Assembly (NCBI GenBank): GCA_030743915.1
Contig: JASLRP010000555.1
Span: 1-9,833, forward strand
From: SAR202 cluster bacterium
Lineage (GTDB): Bacteria > Chloroflexota > Dehalococcoidia > Lucifugimonadales > UBA1123
DNA: 9,833 nt
Direction of reading: 5' to 3'
A program made the translations under genes and the position numbers. The notes beneath the pieces were generated by a model. The model was not told the origin of the DNA. It did no database searches and saw only the letters and a list, made by a program, of their open reading frames with translations. Shown in pieces: positions 1 through 6,514 of this stretch. The first letter of the stretch is position 1. Every line of letters begins with the position of its first letter.

Positions 1-646
1 GGAAATATACGACGTCTTCCGTGTCGATAACGCCTCTGCTGAAATCTGTAACGTGAGAAGTGAGCGACATTCCGTTCAGCACGTCTGCTGCAATGCCCGT
101 AACCAGCGAGCCAATCCTGTCAACGAAGGACAGCATCAACAGAACAGCGATGCCAACGATCGCCGCCACAATCTGGTTTGCTGATAGGGAAGACCCCAAA
201 AGCCCAACAGCCAACGCGGTCGCTCCGTGGAGCATGAGTCCCAGGTATCCGCTTAGCACAGGCCCCGTGTCCGGTTGACCGAACACGTAAAGCAACAGCA
301 CGTAGTAAAGGGTCAGAACTATCGTTGCCGAAAACATGACCAGGCTGGCGATGTATTTGCCCAGGACGACCTCCCAATCGCGGACTGGCGAGGTCATTAG
401 AAGCTCAAGTGTGCCTAATTTTTGCTCTTCTGCGAGCAACCGCATGGTCAGCAGCGGAGCGAGGAATACTATGAACGTGCTGGCCCAATTGACGATGCCT
501 CTGACGCTGGCTTCTGCGAAGGGTGATGTGACGTCGAATACGAAAAAAATACCGGTGAGAGCCAGAAACATCGCGCCAACGACGTAGGCGGCTGGCGTCG
601 AAAAATAGCCCTTGATCTCTTTCCAGGCAATTGTGAAAGTGTTCAT
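1..646 (-). CDS. ABC-2 type transporter permease, GldF-like (3' end outside window)
   Basis: This is the membrane subunit of an ABC exporter; 215 residues are visible and the frame is open to the window edge, so the C-terminus is missing. The ATG at 646-644 overlaps the stop of the upstream ATPase gene (ATGA), which indicates translational coupling. The N-terminus MNTFTIAWKEIKGYF, followed by a first hydrophobic span at about residues 19-37, is typical of ABC-2/GldF permeases. The cytoplasmic stretch LLAEEQKLGTLELLMTSPV (about 70-88) is the conserved coupling region of this family. Further hydrophobic segments lie at about 51-68, 100-122, 140-160 and 165-182. Together with the ATPase it would form an efflux complex in the inner membrane. 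The substrate cannot be told from sequence; GldAF-like pairs serve gliding in some Bacteroidetes, but many homologues occur in non-gliding bacteria, so no gliding role is claimed. Confidence 0.9.
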   Translation of the reverse strand, partial: MNTFTIAWKEIKGYFSTPAAYVVGAMFLALTGIFFVFDVTSPFAEASVRGIVNWASTFIVFLAPLLTMRLLAEEQKLGTLELLMTSPVRDWEVVLGKYIASLVMFSATIVLTLYYVLLLYVFGQPDTGPVLSGYLGLMLHGATALAVGLLGSSLSANQIVAAIVGIAVLLMLSFVDRIGSLVTGIAADVLNGMSLTSHVTDFSRGVIDTEDVVYF

Positions 647-1623
647 TCGGCGTCTGCGTCCTCTTGAGTGGGTCCGACTTGGATGACTTCATCTTCAGTT
701 GTGAGGCGAAGGAATATTTCCTCAAGTGACATGATCACGCCGTCCAGTCTGAGAAGGTCCCAGCCAGAGTTAATGACCATGGAGGCCAGATCCGCCCGGA
801 CCTCGACGCCAAGCTCGGACTGCACCCGGTAGCGCGGCACCGAACCAGGCGCGCCGTCGATTCTGACAGCCTCGCGCACGCCTTCGACATCGCGCAATGC
901 CACAAGCACGTCCTGCTGAGGGCCTTTCACGTCGAGGTCCACTCGCTCACTGCCCACGAGTCGGAGGGCCAGATTCTCCGGCGTATCCTCTGCGATGACT
1001 TGCCCTTCGTGAATAATGATAACCCGCTCGCAGATCTGGCTGACTTCAGGAAGGATGTGGGTGCTGATTATGAGCGTGTGTTCGCCGCCTAGATTTTTGA
1101 TGAGTTGTCGAGTCTCGACAACCTGTATGGGGTCGATTCCGATGGTCGGTTCGTCCAGAACCAGCACATCGGGTTCGTGCAGAATCGCCTGGGCGATTCC
1201 CACGCGCTGTTTGAATCCTTTGGAGAGCTTGGCGATGATGGTGTTGTAATAGTCGCCAAGGTTGCATATGTCGATAACTTCGGGGATTCGTTGGGCTATC
1301 CGAACAGCGGACATGCCTCTCAACTTGCCCATGTACTGGAGATAGTCTTTGAGGTTCATGTCCGTGTATAGAGGAACAGTCTCAGGGAGGTAGCCTATAT
1401 GCTTCCTCGCCTCGAGCGATTCGGTCACTACATCGTAACCGGCGATACTGACCTCGCCGGCTGTGGGTGGCATGAACCCGGTGATGATCTTCATGGTGGT
1501 GGACTTGCCTGCGCCGTTGGGTCCCAGAAATCCAAGTATCTCGCCAGGTTCGACTCTGAAGGAGACGTCGGATATCGCCGGAAAAGCTCCGTACATCTTG
1601 GAGACGTTTTTAACTTCGATCAT
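643..1623 (-). CDS. ABC transporter ATP-binding protein, GldA/NatA-like
   Basis: This 326-residue protein is the cytoplasmic ATPase of an ABC-2 exporter and powers the adjacent permease. It contains Walker A GPNGAGKST (34-42), signature LSKGFKQ (133-139), Walker B VLVLDEP (153-159, catalytic E158), D-loop around D164, and switch histidine H189. The Q-loop reads GYLPE, with Glu81 where many ABC proteins have Gln; this is common in the GldA/NatA branch. The nucleotide-binding domain covers about residues 1-215. The remaining ~110 residues form the C-terminal extension usual for this branch (DUF4162-like). The start at 1623 has a modest GGGA eight bases upstream. The gene overlaps the permease start by four bases (ATGA), so the two are one transcriptional unit. 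A TGATAAAAT extended -10 lies about 40 bases upstream. Confidence 0.95.
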   Translation of the reverse strand: MIEVKNVSKMYGAFPAISDVSFRVEPGEILGFLGPNGAGKSTTMKIITGFMPPTAGEVSIAGYDVVTESLEARKHIGYLPETVPLYTDMNLKDYLQYMGKLRGMSAVRIAQRIPEVIDICNLGDYYNTIIAKLSKGFKQRVGIAQAILHEPDVLVLDEPTIGIDPIQVVETRQLIKNLGGEHTLIISTHILPEVSQICERVIIIHEGQVIAEDTPENLALRLVGSERVDLDVKGPQQDVLVALRDVEGVREAVRIDGAPGSVPRYRVQSELGVEVRADLASMVINSGWDLLRLDGVIMSLEEIFLRLTTEDEVIQVGPTQEDADAE

Positions 1624-1930
1624 CTGTTGGTCCCATTCATCACTCAGCAGGTTACGGCCGGGCGTATTTTATCAACATGTTCTACGTATGGCGCCTTCGC
1701 TGAGATTCGTCATCGCCTGAGCATCGACAGGCCGAATCATATTCGTGTCGTATCCTGCGTCAACGGAACTAGTCGGATTGGAGGTCCGGCGCCAATATTG
1801 CAGAACACACCACATTCTAGAAAACTTAACGGATTCTAAACCATCGCTGCCATGTCTATCAAGGCGTGTTGTGTGGCATCGGAGACAATGTTACTCTTGA
1901 TTGTCCGCAGAATGAAACATCAACTCAGGA
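1624..1930. other. Divergent intergenic region between ABC operon and speD
   Basis: This 307-base stretch separates two divergently transcribed units. It holds the candidate extended -10 for the leftward ABC operon (1666-1674). For speD I see no convincing -35/-10 pair; TTGTGT (1869-1874) and TACTCT (1892-1897) have 17-base spacing but are weak matches. I found no RNA gene, strong hairpin or plausible small coding region. Reading frames that cross this stretch are extensions of frames antisense to the ATPase and lack ribosome binding sites. Confidence 0.6.
1666..1674 (-). promoter_or_regulatory. Probable extended -10 promoter for the ABC operon
   Basis: On the minus strand the sequence reads TGATAAAAT, an extended -10 (TGn plus TAAAAT), placed about 40 bases before the ATPase start. 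The region 17 bases further upstream (GCGCCA on the minus strand) does not resemble a -35 box, so the call rests on the extended -10 alone. Confidence 0.35.
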
Positions 1931-2374
1931 ATGACGCGCGTGCATTTGGTAATTGATGGGCACGGCGGCGACGCCGAAGCTCTACAAAATCACGATCTCA
2001 TATACGATTTTTTGGACACAATGCCAGACCGGATTGGCATGACCAAAATGATCCCTCCGCAAGTGTACACGTACCACGGCCAAAAACCCCAGGACTGGGG
2101 CGTGTCCGGTTTTGTGCTGATTGCCGAGAGCCACATTAGCGTTCACACCTTTCCAGACCGTCGGCACGTCAACATCGACATTTTCTCGTGCAAATCCTTC
2201 GACGCCCCCGAGTGCGCGAAGATAGTGGAATCCTCGTTCGGGTTGACCAAACTCAATTCCAATATTCTGGAGCGCGGGCTGGAGTACCTGAACGACCAAG
2301 AGGCATATTCTGGGATGGTGCGCGAGCGGGTCGGCCTGACTCAGCCGACAAAAACCGGGGATGCACGAACTTAA
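1931..2374 (+). CDS. speD: S-adenosylmethionine decarboxylase family proenzyme (SpeD-like, pyruvoyl-dependent)
   Basis: The family makes decarboxylated S-adenosylmethionine, the aminopropyl donor for spermidine. The proenzyme cleaves itself to create a pyruvoyl group. The cleavage motif is present as AESHISVHTFP: E66/S67 is the predicted cut with S67 becoming pyruvoyl, H72 the processing base and C87 the proton donor. The S-H-C spacing (+5, +20) equals that of Thermotoga SpeD as I recall it. Length is 147 residues, or 144 if translation begins at GTG 1940. That start is attractive because AGGA (1927-1930) abuts the ATG but sits 9 bases before the GTG. Relative to typical class 1b enzymes the N-terminal half is longer before the cleavage site (IDGHGGDAEALQN, then IGMTKMIPPQVYTYHGQKP), so this is a distinct subfamily. 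It overlaps the ureohydrolase gene by 14 bases. Some SpeD homologues have become arginine or ornithine decarboxylases, so substrate assignment is not certain. No speE is present. Confidence 0.9.
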   Translation: MTRVHLVIDGHGGDAEALQNHDLIYDFLDTMPDRIGMTKMIPPQVYTYHGQKPQDWGVSGFVLIAESHISVHTFPDRRHVNIDIFSCKSFDAPECAKIVESSFGLTKLNSNILERGLEYLNDQEAYSGMVRERVGLTQPTKTGDART

Positions 2375-3269
2375 CAGTGGGCAGTCGGGACTCGGCCCAT
2401 TCCAATGGGATACGTTCCTCGACACGCCTCCAGACGAAGCTCGTTACGAACATGCCGATTTCGTCGTTCTTTCCGTTCCATTCGACGGCACCACGTCGTT
2501 CAAGTCCGGCGCTCGCGACGGGCCTGCGGCAATCATTGCAGCGTCGGGACATCTCGAAGACTATGACATCGAACTGGACGCCGACATCTCCGAGGCCGGA
2601 ATTCATACTGCTCCGGAGTTGGTCCCGAATCTTAGTTCAATGGGTGCGTTGATCGGTCAGGTGGACCGGTTGACGACTCAGGTGTCATCTGACGGAAAGA
2701 CCCCAGTGTTGCTGGGTGGGGAGCATACAATTTCCATTGGAGCGGTGTCGGCATTGGCGCGTCGGTATCCTGACATCGCAGTATTGTATCTGGATGCCCA
2801 CGGAGACCTGCGAGACGAATACATGGGAACTCGATGGGGGCACGCCTCGGTGGCCCGCAGATTGATGGAGGTTTGCCCTGTCGCGCATGCAGGCGTTCGC
2901 AGTCTCAGCGCCGACGAGCAGCGGCTGATTTCCGAGGCCAATCTGCCTGTGCATCTTTGGCCGAGCGACGCTCCGTTGGATGAGTATGCCGAGAAACTCA
3001 TCGGCGACCTGCCTCCGACCATCTATATCTCAATTGATTTAGACGTATTGGACCCGTCGATTATGGCCGCGGTGGGCACGCCTGAGCCTGGCGGGATGCT
3101 GTGGCATGACCTGATTCAGATTCTGCGACACGTCTGTGAGGCGAAACGCGTTGTCGGATTTGACCTGGTGGAACTCTCACCCGCTGAAGGGCCAGAGGCA
3201 TGCGCATACACAGCGGCCAAGCTGGCATACAAATTGATGGGCTATGTTTCAACTTTATGCCCCAGCTAG
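2361..3269 (+). CDS. speB: Agmatinase / ureohydrolase (arginase family)
   Basis: This 302-residue protein is a binuclear manganese ureohydrolase, most likely agmatinase, which hydrolyses agmatine to putrescine and urea. All metal-ligand motifs are present: GGEH (H122), LDAHGDLRD (D145, H147, D149) and SIDLDVLDPS (D226, D228). GHAS (160-163) and the SPAEGP element near the C-terminus also fit the family. The length matches bacterial SpeB (about 300). Its start lies inside the end of speD (14-base overlap, different frame). There is only a G-rich run in place of a good ribosome binding site, so translation is probably coupled to speD. The pairing places both in polyamine synthesis. Guanidinobutyrase, guanidinopropionase or formimidoylglutamase activity cannot be excluded, since substrate specificity within the family is hard to read from motifs. 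Confidence 0.9.
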   Translation: MHELNSGQSGLGPFQWDTFLDTPPDEARYEHADFVVLSVPFDGTTSFKSGARDGPAAIIAASGHLEDYDIELDADISEAGIHTAPELVPNLSSMGALIGQVDRLTTQVSSDGKTPVLLGGEHTISIGAVSALARRYPDIAVLYLDAHGDLRDEYMGTRWGHASVARRLMEVCPVAHAGVRSLSADEQRLISEANLPVHLWPSDAPLDEYAEKLIGDLPPTIYISIDLDVLDPSIMAAVGTPEPGGMLWHDLIQILRHVCEAKRVVGFDLVELSPAEGPEACAYTAAKLAYKLMGYVSTLCPS

Positions 3270-3274
3270 GCGCG

Positions 3275-3283
3275 TGCTAGAAT
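3275..3283 (+). promoter_or_regulatory. Possible extended -10 promoter for the cysteine desulfurase gene
   Basis: TGCTAGAAT fits an extended -10 (TGn plus TAGAAT), located just after the speB stop and about 63 bases before the desulfurase start. No convincing -35 is seen 16-18 bases upstream. It may allow the desulfurase to be expressed apart from speD-speB. Confidence 0.3.
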
Positions 3284-3345
3284 ACCTGTGCCGACGATGA
3301 CGAGCCACATCGAAATGTATCTCGGAAGGATGAAAGGTAACGGTC

Positions 3346-4539
3346 ATGGGCCCATCTGAGCGCCTGATTTATATGGATCACGCCGCGACAACGCCGGTCA
3401 GGCCGGAGGCGTTGGAAGCGATGCTGCCATACTTTGGCGTAAACTTTGGCAATCCGTCCAGCATATATACGCTGGCACAGGAGAGCCGCAACGCTGTTGA
3501 TTCCGCGAGACAGACGATAGCCAGACTGATCGGCTGCCGAATCAGTGAGTTGATCTTCACCAGCGGCGGGACCGAGTCGGATAATACGGCTCTCAAGGGC
3601 GTTGCGTTCGCGTTAAGGAACGTGGGAAACCACATCATCACCACCGCTATCGAGCACCACGCAATCTTGCACACCTGTCATCAACTGGAGCAGTTTGGGT
3701 TCGATGTGACCTATCTGCCGGTGGACAGGCATGGATTGGTGGACCCAGACGATGTTGCCAGGGCCATAACCGATCGGACGGTTCTGGTCAGTGTGATGCT
3801 GGCAAATAACGAGATCGGCACCATCGAGCCAGTGGCCGAAATCTCCAAAGCCGTGAAGCAAGAGGCCCGTCGTCTCAGCAGAAACATCGTGATGCACACG
3901 GACGCTGTTCAGGGAGCGGGATATCTGGACTTGAACGTTGGTGATCTGGGCGTGGATTTGATGACTCTCTCCGCCCACAAGTTCCACGGTCCGAAGGGTG
4001 TTGGCGCGCTGTACATAAAACGAGGGACGCCTTTTGAGCCGCAGATGATGGGCGGAGGCCAGGAACGTGAGCGTCGCTCCGGCACGGAAAATGTGCCTGG
4101 AATCGTCGGCATGGCGGAGGCGTTCCGGCTGGCAACCCAGGAACGTGAGACGACCTCGGCCAGGTGCGAGGCCATGCGGGATCGAATCATAGAGGGGCTC
4201 CAGGACCGATTGGAGCATGCTCACCTCAACGGCCATCCCACCCGGCGGCTTCCCAACAACGTAAACTTATCCTTCGAGGCCGTGGAAGGCGAGCCAATCC
4301 TGTTGGGTCTTGACTTCGCGGGTATTAGCGCGTCCAGCGGAAGCGCGTGTTCTTCGGCGTCTCTTGAGCCATCTCACGTGCTGCTGGCTATTGGCCTAGC
4401 CGCAGAACTGGCACAGGGAAGCATTCGTATTACCCTTGGAAAAGATAATACCGACGAAGATGTTGATTATCTGCTGTCAGTGATACCAGACCTCGTTAAC
4501 CGACTGAGGGCCATGCCCTCGCTATCAGGTGTTCAATAA
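3346..4539 (+). CDS. Cysteine desulfurase (IscS/NifS family, group I)
   Basis: This 397-residue PLP enzyme takes sulfur from cysteine as an enzyme persulfide, releasing alanine, to feed Fe-S clusters, thiolated tRNA and cofactors. Visible motifs: MDHAATTPV (10-18), SGGTESDN (73-80, phosphate binding), EHHA (H104 stacks on PLP), D186 and Q189 (PLP contacts), LSAHKFHGPKG with Schiff-base K212, RSGTEN (244-249), and SGSACSS with catalytic C335. The long catalytic loop SGSACSSASLEPSHV is the group I (IscS/NifS) form. Length is normal. The start is supported by AAAGGT 8 bases upstream. No iscU, iscR or thiI/mnmA is adjacent; the next gene follows after two bases. Enzymes of this family can also release selenium from selenocysteine or pass it to selenophosphate synthetase. 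That is conceivable here because selC and a selenoprotein gene lie nearby, but nothing in this sequence proves it. Confidence 0.95.
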   Translation: MGPSERLIYMDHAATTPVRPEALEAMLPYFGVNFGNPSSIYTLAQESRNAVDSARQTIARLIGCRISELIFTSGGTESDNTALKGVAFALRNVGNHIITTAIEHHAILHTCHQLEQFGFDVTYLPVDRHGLVDPDDVARAITDRTVLVSVMLANNEIGTIEPVAEISKAVKQEARRLSRNIVMHTDAVQGAGYLDLNVGDLGVDLMTLSAHKFHGPKGVGALYIKRGTPFEPQMMGGGQERERRSGTENVPGIVGMAEAFRLATQERETTSARCEAMRDRIIEGLQDRLEHAHLNGHPTRRLPNNVNLSFEAVEGEPILLGLDFAGISASSGSACSSASLEPSHVLLAIGLAAELAQGSIRITLGKDNTDEDVDYLLSVIPDLVNRLRAMPSLSGVQ

Positions 4540-4541
4540 AT

Positions 4542-5168
4542 ATGATCCGTATGATTAGCGCTCACTTCCGAGACCTGTTCCAGGCCTCGCCTGTCAACCC
4601 CGGGGCTGACTCCGTGGCTCACTTATCCTCTGAATTTCCCAGCAAACCTATTCTGGTATCGGTCGTTGTCATGATGGCTATGCTGGCGATGGCATGTGGC
4701 GGCGGTCCTGATATCGCGTTAGCGCGAGGTCGAAGCATTGAGATCCAGGCGGGCAAACCTGTCGTGACGACGAAAATGTCCTTCCTTGACGACGAAGGAA
4801 GGCATCGCGTGATTCGTCCCAAGGCATCGAATCGTCAACTCGCGATGGTGGAATTGACGGTTGTGAATCGCACCAGCACGGTAATGCCATTGCTGATCGA
4901 CGGGGATGCCGCGCAACTTGGCGACAGGAGAGGGGAACGCATCGGCGCCACCGATCCTTTTGAGGGCTCACGAATCGTCGAGGAAGCGGACGCAGATGAA
5001 GGCAAGTTCGCGCCCCTGGTCTGGGGAGAAATTCAGTTGGACAGAGACTTCCAAGTCAAGGGATGGATGGTGTTTGATGTTCCAAAGGGCCTGACTTTGG
5101 GTTCGATATTTTGGAATGAGATCGAAGACATCATCGCCGACTATATCAACTACTTCGATCGCGGTTAA
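4542..5168 (+). CDS. Predicted lipoprotein of unknown function (possible DUF4352-like fold)
   Basis: I do not recognise a specific family. The frame gives 208 residues with a hydrophobic segment (about 37-51) ending in LAMAC followed by Gly-Gly-Gly, which fits a lipoprotein signal with lipidated Cys52. The residue three before the Cys is Ala rather than the usual Leu. From the first ATG the leader would be unusually long (51 residues). GTG at 4614 (codon 25), preceded by GGGG at about 9 bases, would give a normal 27-residue leader and may be the true start. The mature part has a mainly beta pattern (e.g. RQLAMVELTVVNRTSTVMPLLIDGDAAQLGD), reminiscent of the Ig-like DUF4352/telokin domains of Gram-positive and Chloroflexi lipoproteins; this resemblance is tentative. 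The ATG begins two bases after the desulfurase stop, suggesting co-transcription, though a link in function is not apparent. Confidence 0.75.
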   Translation: MIRMISAHFRDLFQASPVNPGADSVAHLSSEFPSKPILVSVVVMMAMLAMACGGGPDIALARGRSIEIQAGKPVVTTKMSFLDDEGRHRVIRPKASNRQLAMVELTVVNRTSTVMPLLIDGDAAQLGDRRGERIGATDPFEGSRIVEEADADEGKFAPLVWGEIQLDRDFQVKGWMVFDVPKGLTLGSIFWNEIEDIIADYINYFDRG

Positions 5169-5198
5169 AAAAACCTACACGAGCGATACTGCATCGAA

Positions 5199-5204
5199 TA
5201 TAAT
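5199..5204 (+). promoter_or_regulatory. Probable -10 box for trxA
   Basis: A perfect TATAAT lies 48 bases before the thioredoxin start. The hexamer 17 bases upstream (TACACG, 5176-5181) is a poor -35 match, so strength or sigma usage is uncertain. Confidence 0.45.
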
Positions 5205-5251
5205 GAGAGACACAATAGTCTCTATTGCATGAAACCCCATTGGAGGAACTG

Positions 5252-5581
5252 ATGGCTCACCCTATTGAAATTACTGATGACAGCTTTAACGACGAGGTAG
5301 TCCAGTCTGACACCCCGGTGCTAGTGGACTTCTGGGCCGAATGGTGCGGCCCATGCAAAATGATTGCCCCCATTGTGGAAGAGTTGGCCGAAGAATTCGG
5401 CGACAAGATCAAGTTCACGAAGCTGGATGTGGACACCAATCCGCAGTCAGCCATGAACTTCGGAATTCGCGGTATCCCGACGCTGCTGATCTTTGATGAC
5501 GGCAAACCTGTTGAGACGGTGGTTGGCGCAGTGCCCAAATCCGTCCTCAAAAAGAAGCTCGAGGCCGCTCTGGCTCAGTAA
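5252..5581 (+). CDS. trxA: Thioredoxin
   Basis: This is a small cytoplasmic dithiol-disulfide oxidoreductase, reduced by thioredoxin reductase, that supplies electrons to reductases and repairs oxidised thiols. The start at 5252 is chosen because GGAGG (5242-5246) precedes it by five bases; an in-frame ATG at 5225 would add nine residues without a good ribosome binding site. From 5252 the protein has 109 residues, the classical length. It contains WCGPC (C32, C35), buried D26, the cis-proline element GIPT (P76), and the C-terminal Gly-rich turn before the last helix. It has its own -10 box and a strong hairpin after it, so it appears monocistronic. It could serve as electron donor to the selenoprotein encoded nearby, but that is only a guess from proximity. 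Confidence 0.97.
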   Translation: MAHPIEITDDSFNDEVVQSDTPVLVDFWAEWCGPCKMIAPIVEELAEEFGDKIKFTKLDVDTNPQSAMNFGIRGIPTLLIFDDGKPVETVVGAVPKSVLKKKLEAALAQ

Positions 5582-5599
5582 ACCGGCAAGAATTATGCG

Positions 5600-5625
5600 C
5601 GGGAGGTTGGTAATCCGGCCTCCCG
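5600..5625 (+). terminator. Intrinsic terminator-like hairpin after trxA
   Basis: An 11-bp stem is formed by CGGGAGGTTGG (5600-5610) and CCGGCCTCCCG (5615-5625), with two G·U wobbles and a TAAT tetraloop. It is followed by TGTCTGTTAT, a modest U-rich tail. It starts 18 bases after the trxA stop and separates trxA from the selC region. Confidence 0.75.
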
Positions 5626-5632
5626 TGTCTGT

Positions 5633-5638
5633 TATACT
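5633..5638 (+). promoter_or_regulatory. Possible -10 box upstream of selC
   Basis: TATACT with TG one base upstream (TGTTATACT) resembles an extended -10, about 110 bases before the tRNA. No good -35 at 16-18 bases is seen (TTGGTA occurs at 20). The intervening leader (5639-5748) contains a small perfect inverted repeat (TGCCTCT/AGAGGCA, 5712-5727). A closer promoter could exist, so this is weak. Confidence 0.3.
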
Positions 5639-5748
5639 GGCTCGCGCAAACCAGCGTCGTGCCTTCGGTCTGCCAACATCATGTACGTTTGAATTGGCAA
5701 CTGGTGCCGAATGCCTCTCCAGAGGCAATATTGAACGGACATCCCCTT

Positions 5749-5846
5749 GGGAGCGGATGGGGCCTGGTGGCTCCTGCGGTCTTCAACATCGTCGGCGGCA
5801 ACCCTGCGGTTGGCGCGGTGGGTTCGACTCCCTCTCGCTCCCGCCA
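5749..5846 (+). tRNA. selC: Selenocysteine tRNA (tRNA-Sec, anticodon TCA)
   Basis: This 98-nt tRNA, including an encoded CCA, inserts selenocysteine at UGA. Seryl-tRNA synthetase charges it with serine, SelA converts that to Sec, and SelB delivers it. Structure seen: 8-bp acceptor GGGAGCGG (5749-5756) with TCGCTCCC (5835-5842), discriminator G5843, CCA 5844-5846. The D arm has a 6-bp stem, GGGGCC/GGCTCC (5759-5764/5769-5774), closed by only TGGT. The anticodon stem is GCGGT/ATCGT (5776-5780/5788-5792), with loop CTTCAAC and anticodon TCA at 5783-5785. A 25-nt variable region (5793-5817) folds into a long arm around CAACC/GGTTG. The T loop is TTCGACT (5823-5829). The 8-bp acceptor and extended D stem are hallmarks of bacterial tRNA-Sec and exclude ordinary serine tRNA or a suppressor. 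The 5-bp T stem has one U-U mismatch (T5819/T5833). selA, selB and selD are not adjacent. Confidence 0.96.
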
Positions 5847-6219
5847 TTCTTCATTTCGTGCCTGGATCACCTGAGCTAGGTTGCTGGTGAAGCGTTGGCG
5901 ACGTGTCAACGCTTCACCTAAAGGAATTCCGGGTACCCTGCGTCGTGGCTACGGTGCGAATCCGCGTCATCTTTTCGCTGACAAGTTGGTCCACTTATCC
6001 CTGACCAAAGGCCGTTCCAAGTTCTCGAAACCTGATACCCTCTAATTGACAGTCCAGAGTGAGTGAAGGGGAATCTGGTCTATGCAGAATTGGTGGTTAC
6101 CTGCAACGGGTTATTGGGGCTAGCTCGTGTTATTTCTGAGCGCATGTTGTCCATATTCGGAATAAGGAACCTGAAATTATCAGGAATTTGCAGAGCGCTA
6201 ACAGACGGAGGAATGGGTC
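5847..6219. other. Intergenic region between selC and the 93-residue gene
   Basis: In these 373 bases I see the 12-bp hairpin at 5886-5918. There is also a consensus TTGACA at 6046-6051 without a good -10 at 16-18 bases (GGGAAT at 17), and a short inverted repeat CCTGA/TCAGG around AATTA just before the next gene. An open frame starting at 6063 overlaps the next gene and has no ribosome binding site or family resemblance, so I do not call it. No tRNA-like repeat suggesting an integration site is visible. Confidence 0.55.
5886..5918 (+). repeat. Perfect 12-bp inverted repeat (hairpin) downstream of selC
   Basis: GGTGAAGCGTTG (5886-5897) and CAACGCTTCACC (5907-5918) are exact reverse complements around a 9-nt loop. 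The hairpin begins 39 bases after the tRNA CCA end. It is not followed by a U tract on either strand (TAAAGGAATT on the plus side), so it is not a classical intrinsic terminator. It could stop or trim the selC transcript, or be a protein-binding palindrome. Confidence 0.7.
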
Positions 6220-6501
6220 ATGACGAATCTGATATCCAAGGACCCGAGGGAAATAGTGGCAGAGCATCTTGAGACATTGAGGGCGTATGCCACCAAAGTC
6301 CTGGTCAACGGAGAACAGCTCACTGACGAAGAGTCAGCTGACAAGGCCGACCGATTCCAGGAGCTTCAGACGTTGTGCGCATCCTTCGATGTCACCGAAA
6401 AAGAGATTGTCACGCTCGTCTTGAAACAGACAATGCGCGAGCCCAAGAGATGCGGCTGCCCAACCTGCCGCGCTCGTTTGGGATTGAATGAAGAGAAGTA
6501 G
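6220..6501 (+). CDS. Small protein of unknown function with C-terminal CxCxxC cluster
   Basis: I do not recognise this 93-residue protein. The start is well supported by GGAGG (6207-6211), 8 bases before the ATG. The first ~70 residues are acidic and predicted helical (EIVAEHLETLRAYATKVLVN, then a second helical stretch after EQLTDEE). The C-terminus has a basic patch and the cluster RCGCPTCRARLGL (C78, C80, C83), which could bind a metal or be redox-active. With only three clustered cysteines (plus C53) it is not a standard zinc ribbon. It lies between selC and the convergent UGSC selenoprotein gene, with no operon partner. A role in selenium metabolism is possible by location only. Confidence 0.75.
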   Translation: MTNLISKDPREIVAEHLETLRAYATKVLVNGEQLTDEESADKADRFQELQTLCASFDVTEKEIVTLVLKQTMREPKRCGCPTCRARLGLNEEK

Positions 6502-6514
6502 AAGTAAAAGATTC

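Noticed and set aside
3613..4236. Long antisense frame (207 codons) inside the cysteine desulfurase gene
   Set aside because: It is a shadow of a fully motif-supported gene, with no ribosome binding site or family resemblance.
5749..5846. Serine or suppressor tRNA instead of tRNA-Sec
   Set aside because: The 8-bp acceptor, 6-bp D stem with four-base loop and 98-nt length are specific to selenocysteine tRNA.
5632..5909. Several overlapping open frames on both strands across 5632-5909
   Set aside because: They cross the tRNA-Sec gene, lack ribosome binding sites and look like no protein family.
5823..6219. Integration site (att) at the 3' end of selC
   Set aside because: selC is a common island target, but I see no second copy of the tRNA 3' end in the window and no integrase gene.
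6063..6272. 69-codon open frame upstream of the 93-residue gene
   Set aside because: It overlaps a gene with a strong ribosome binding site and has no supporting signal of its own.
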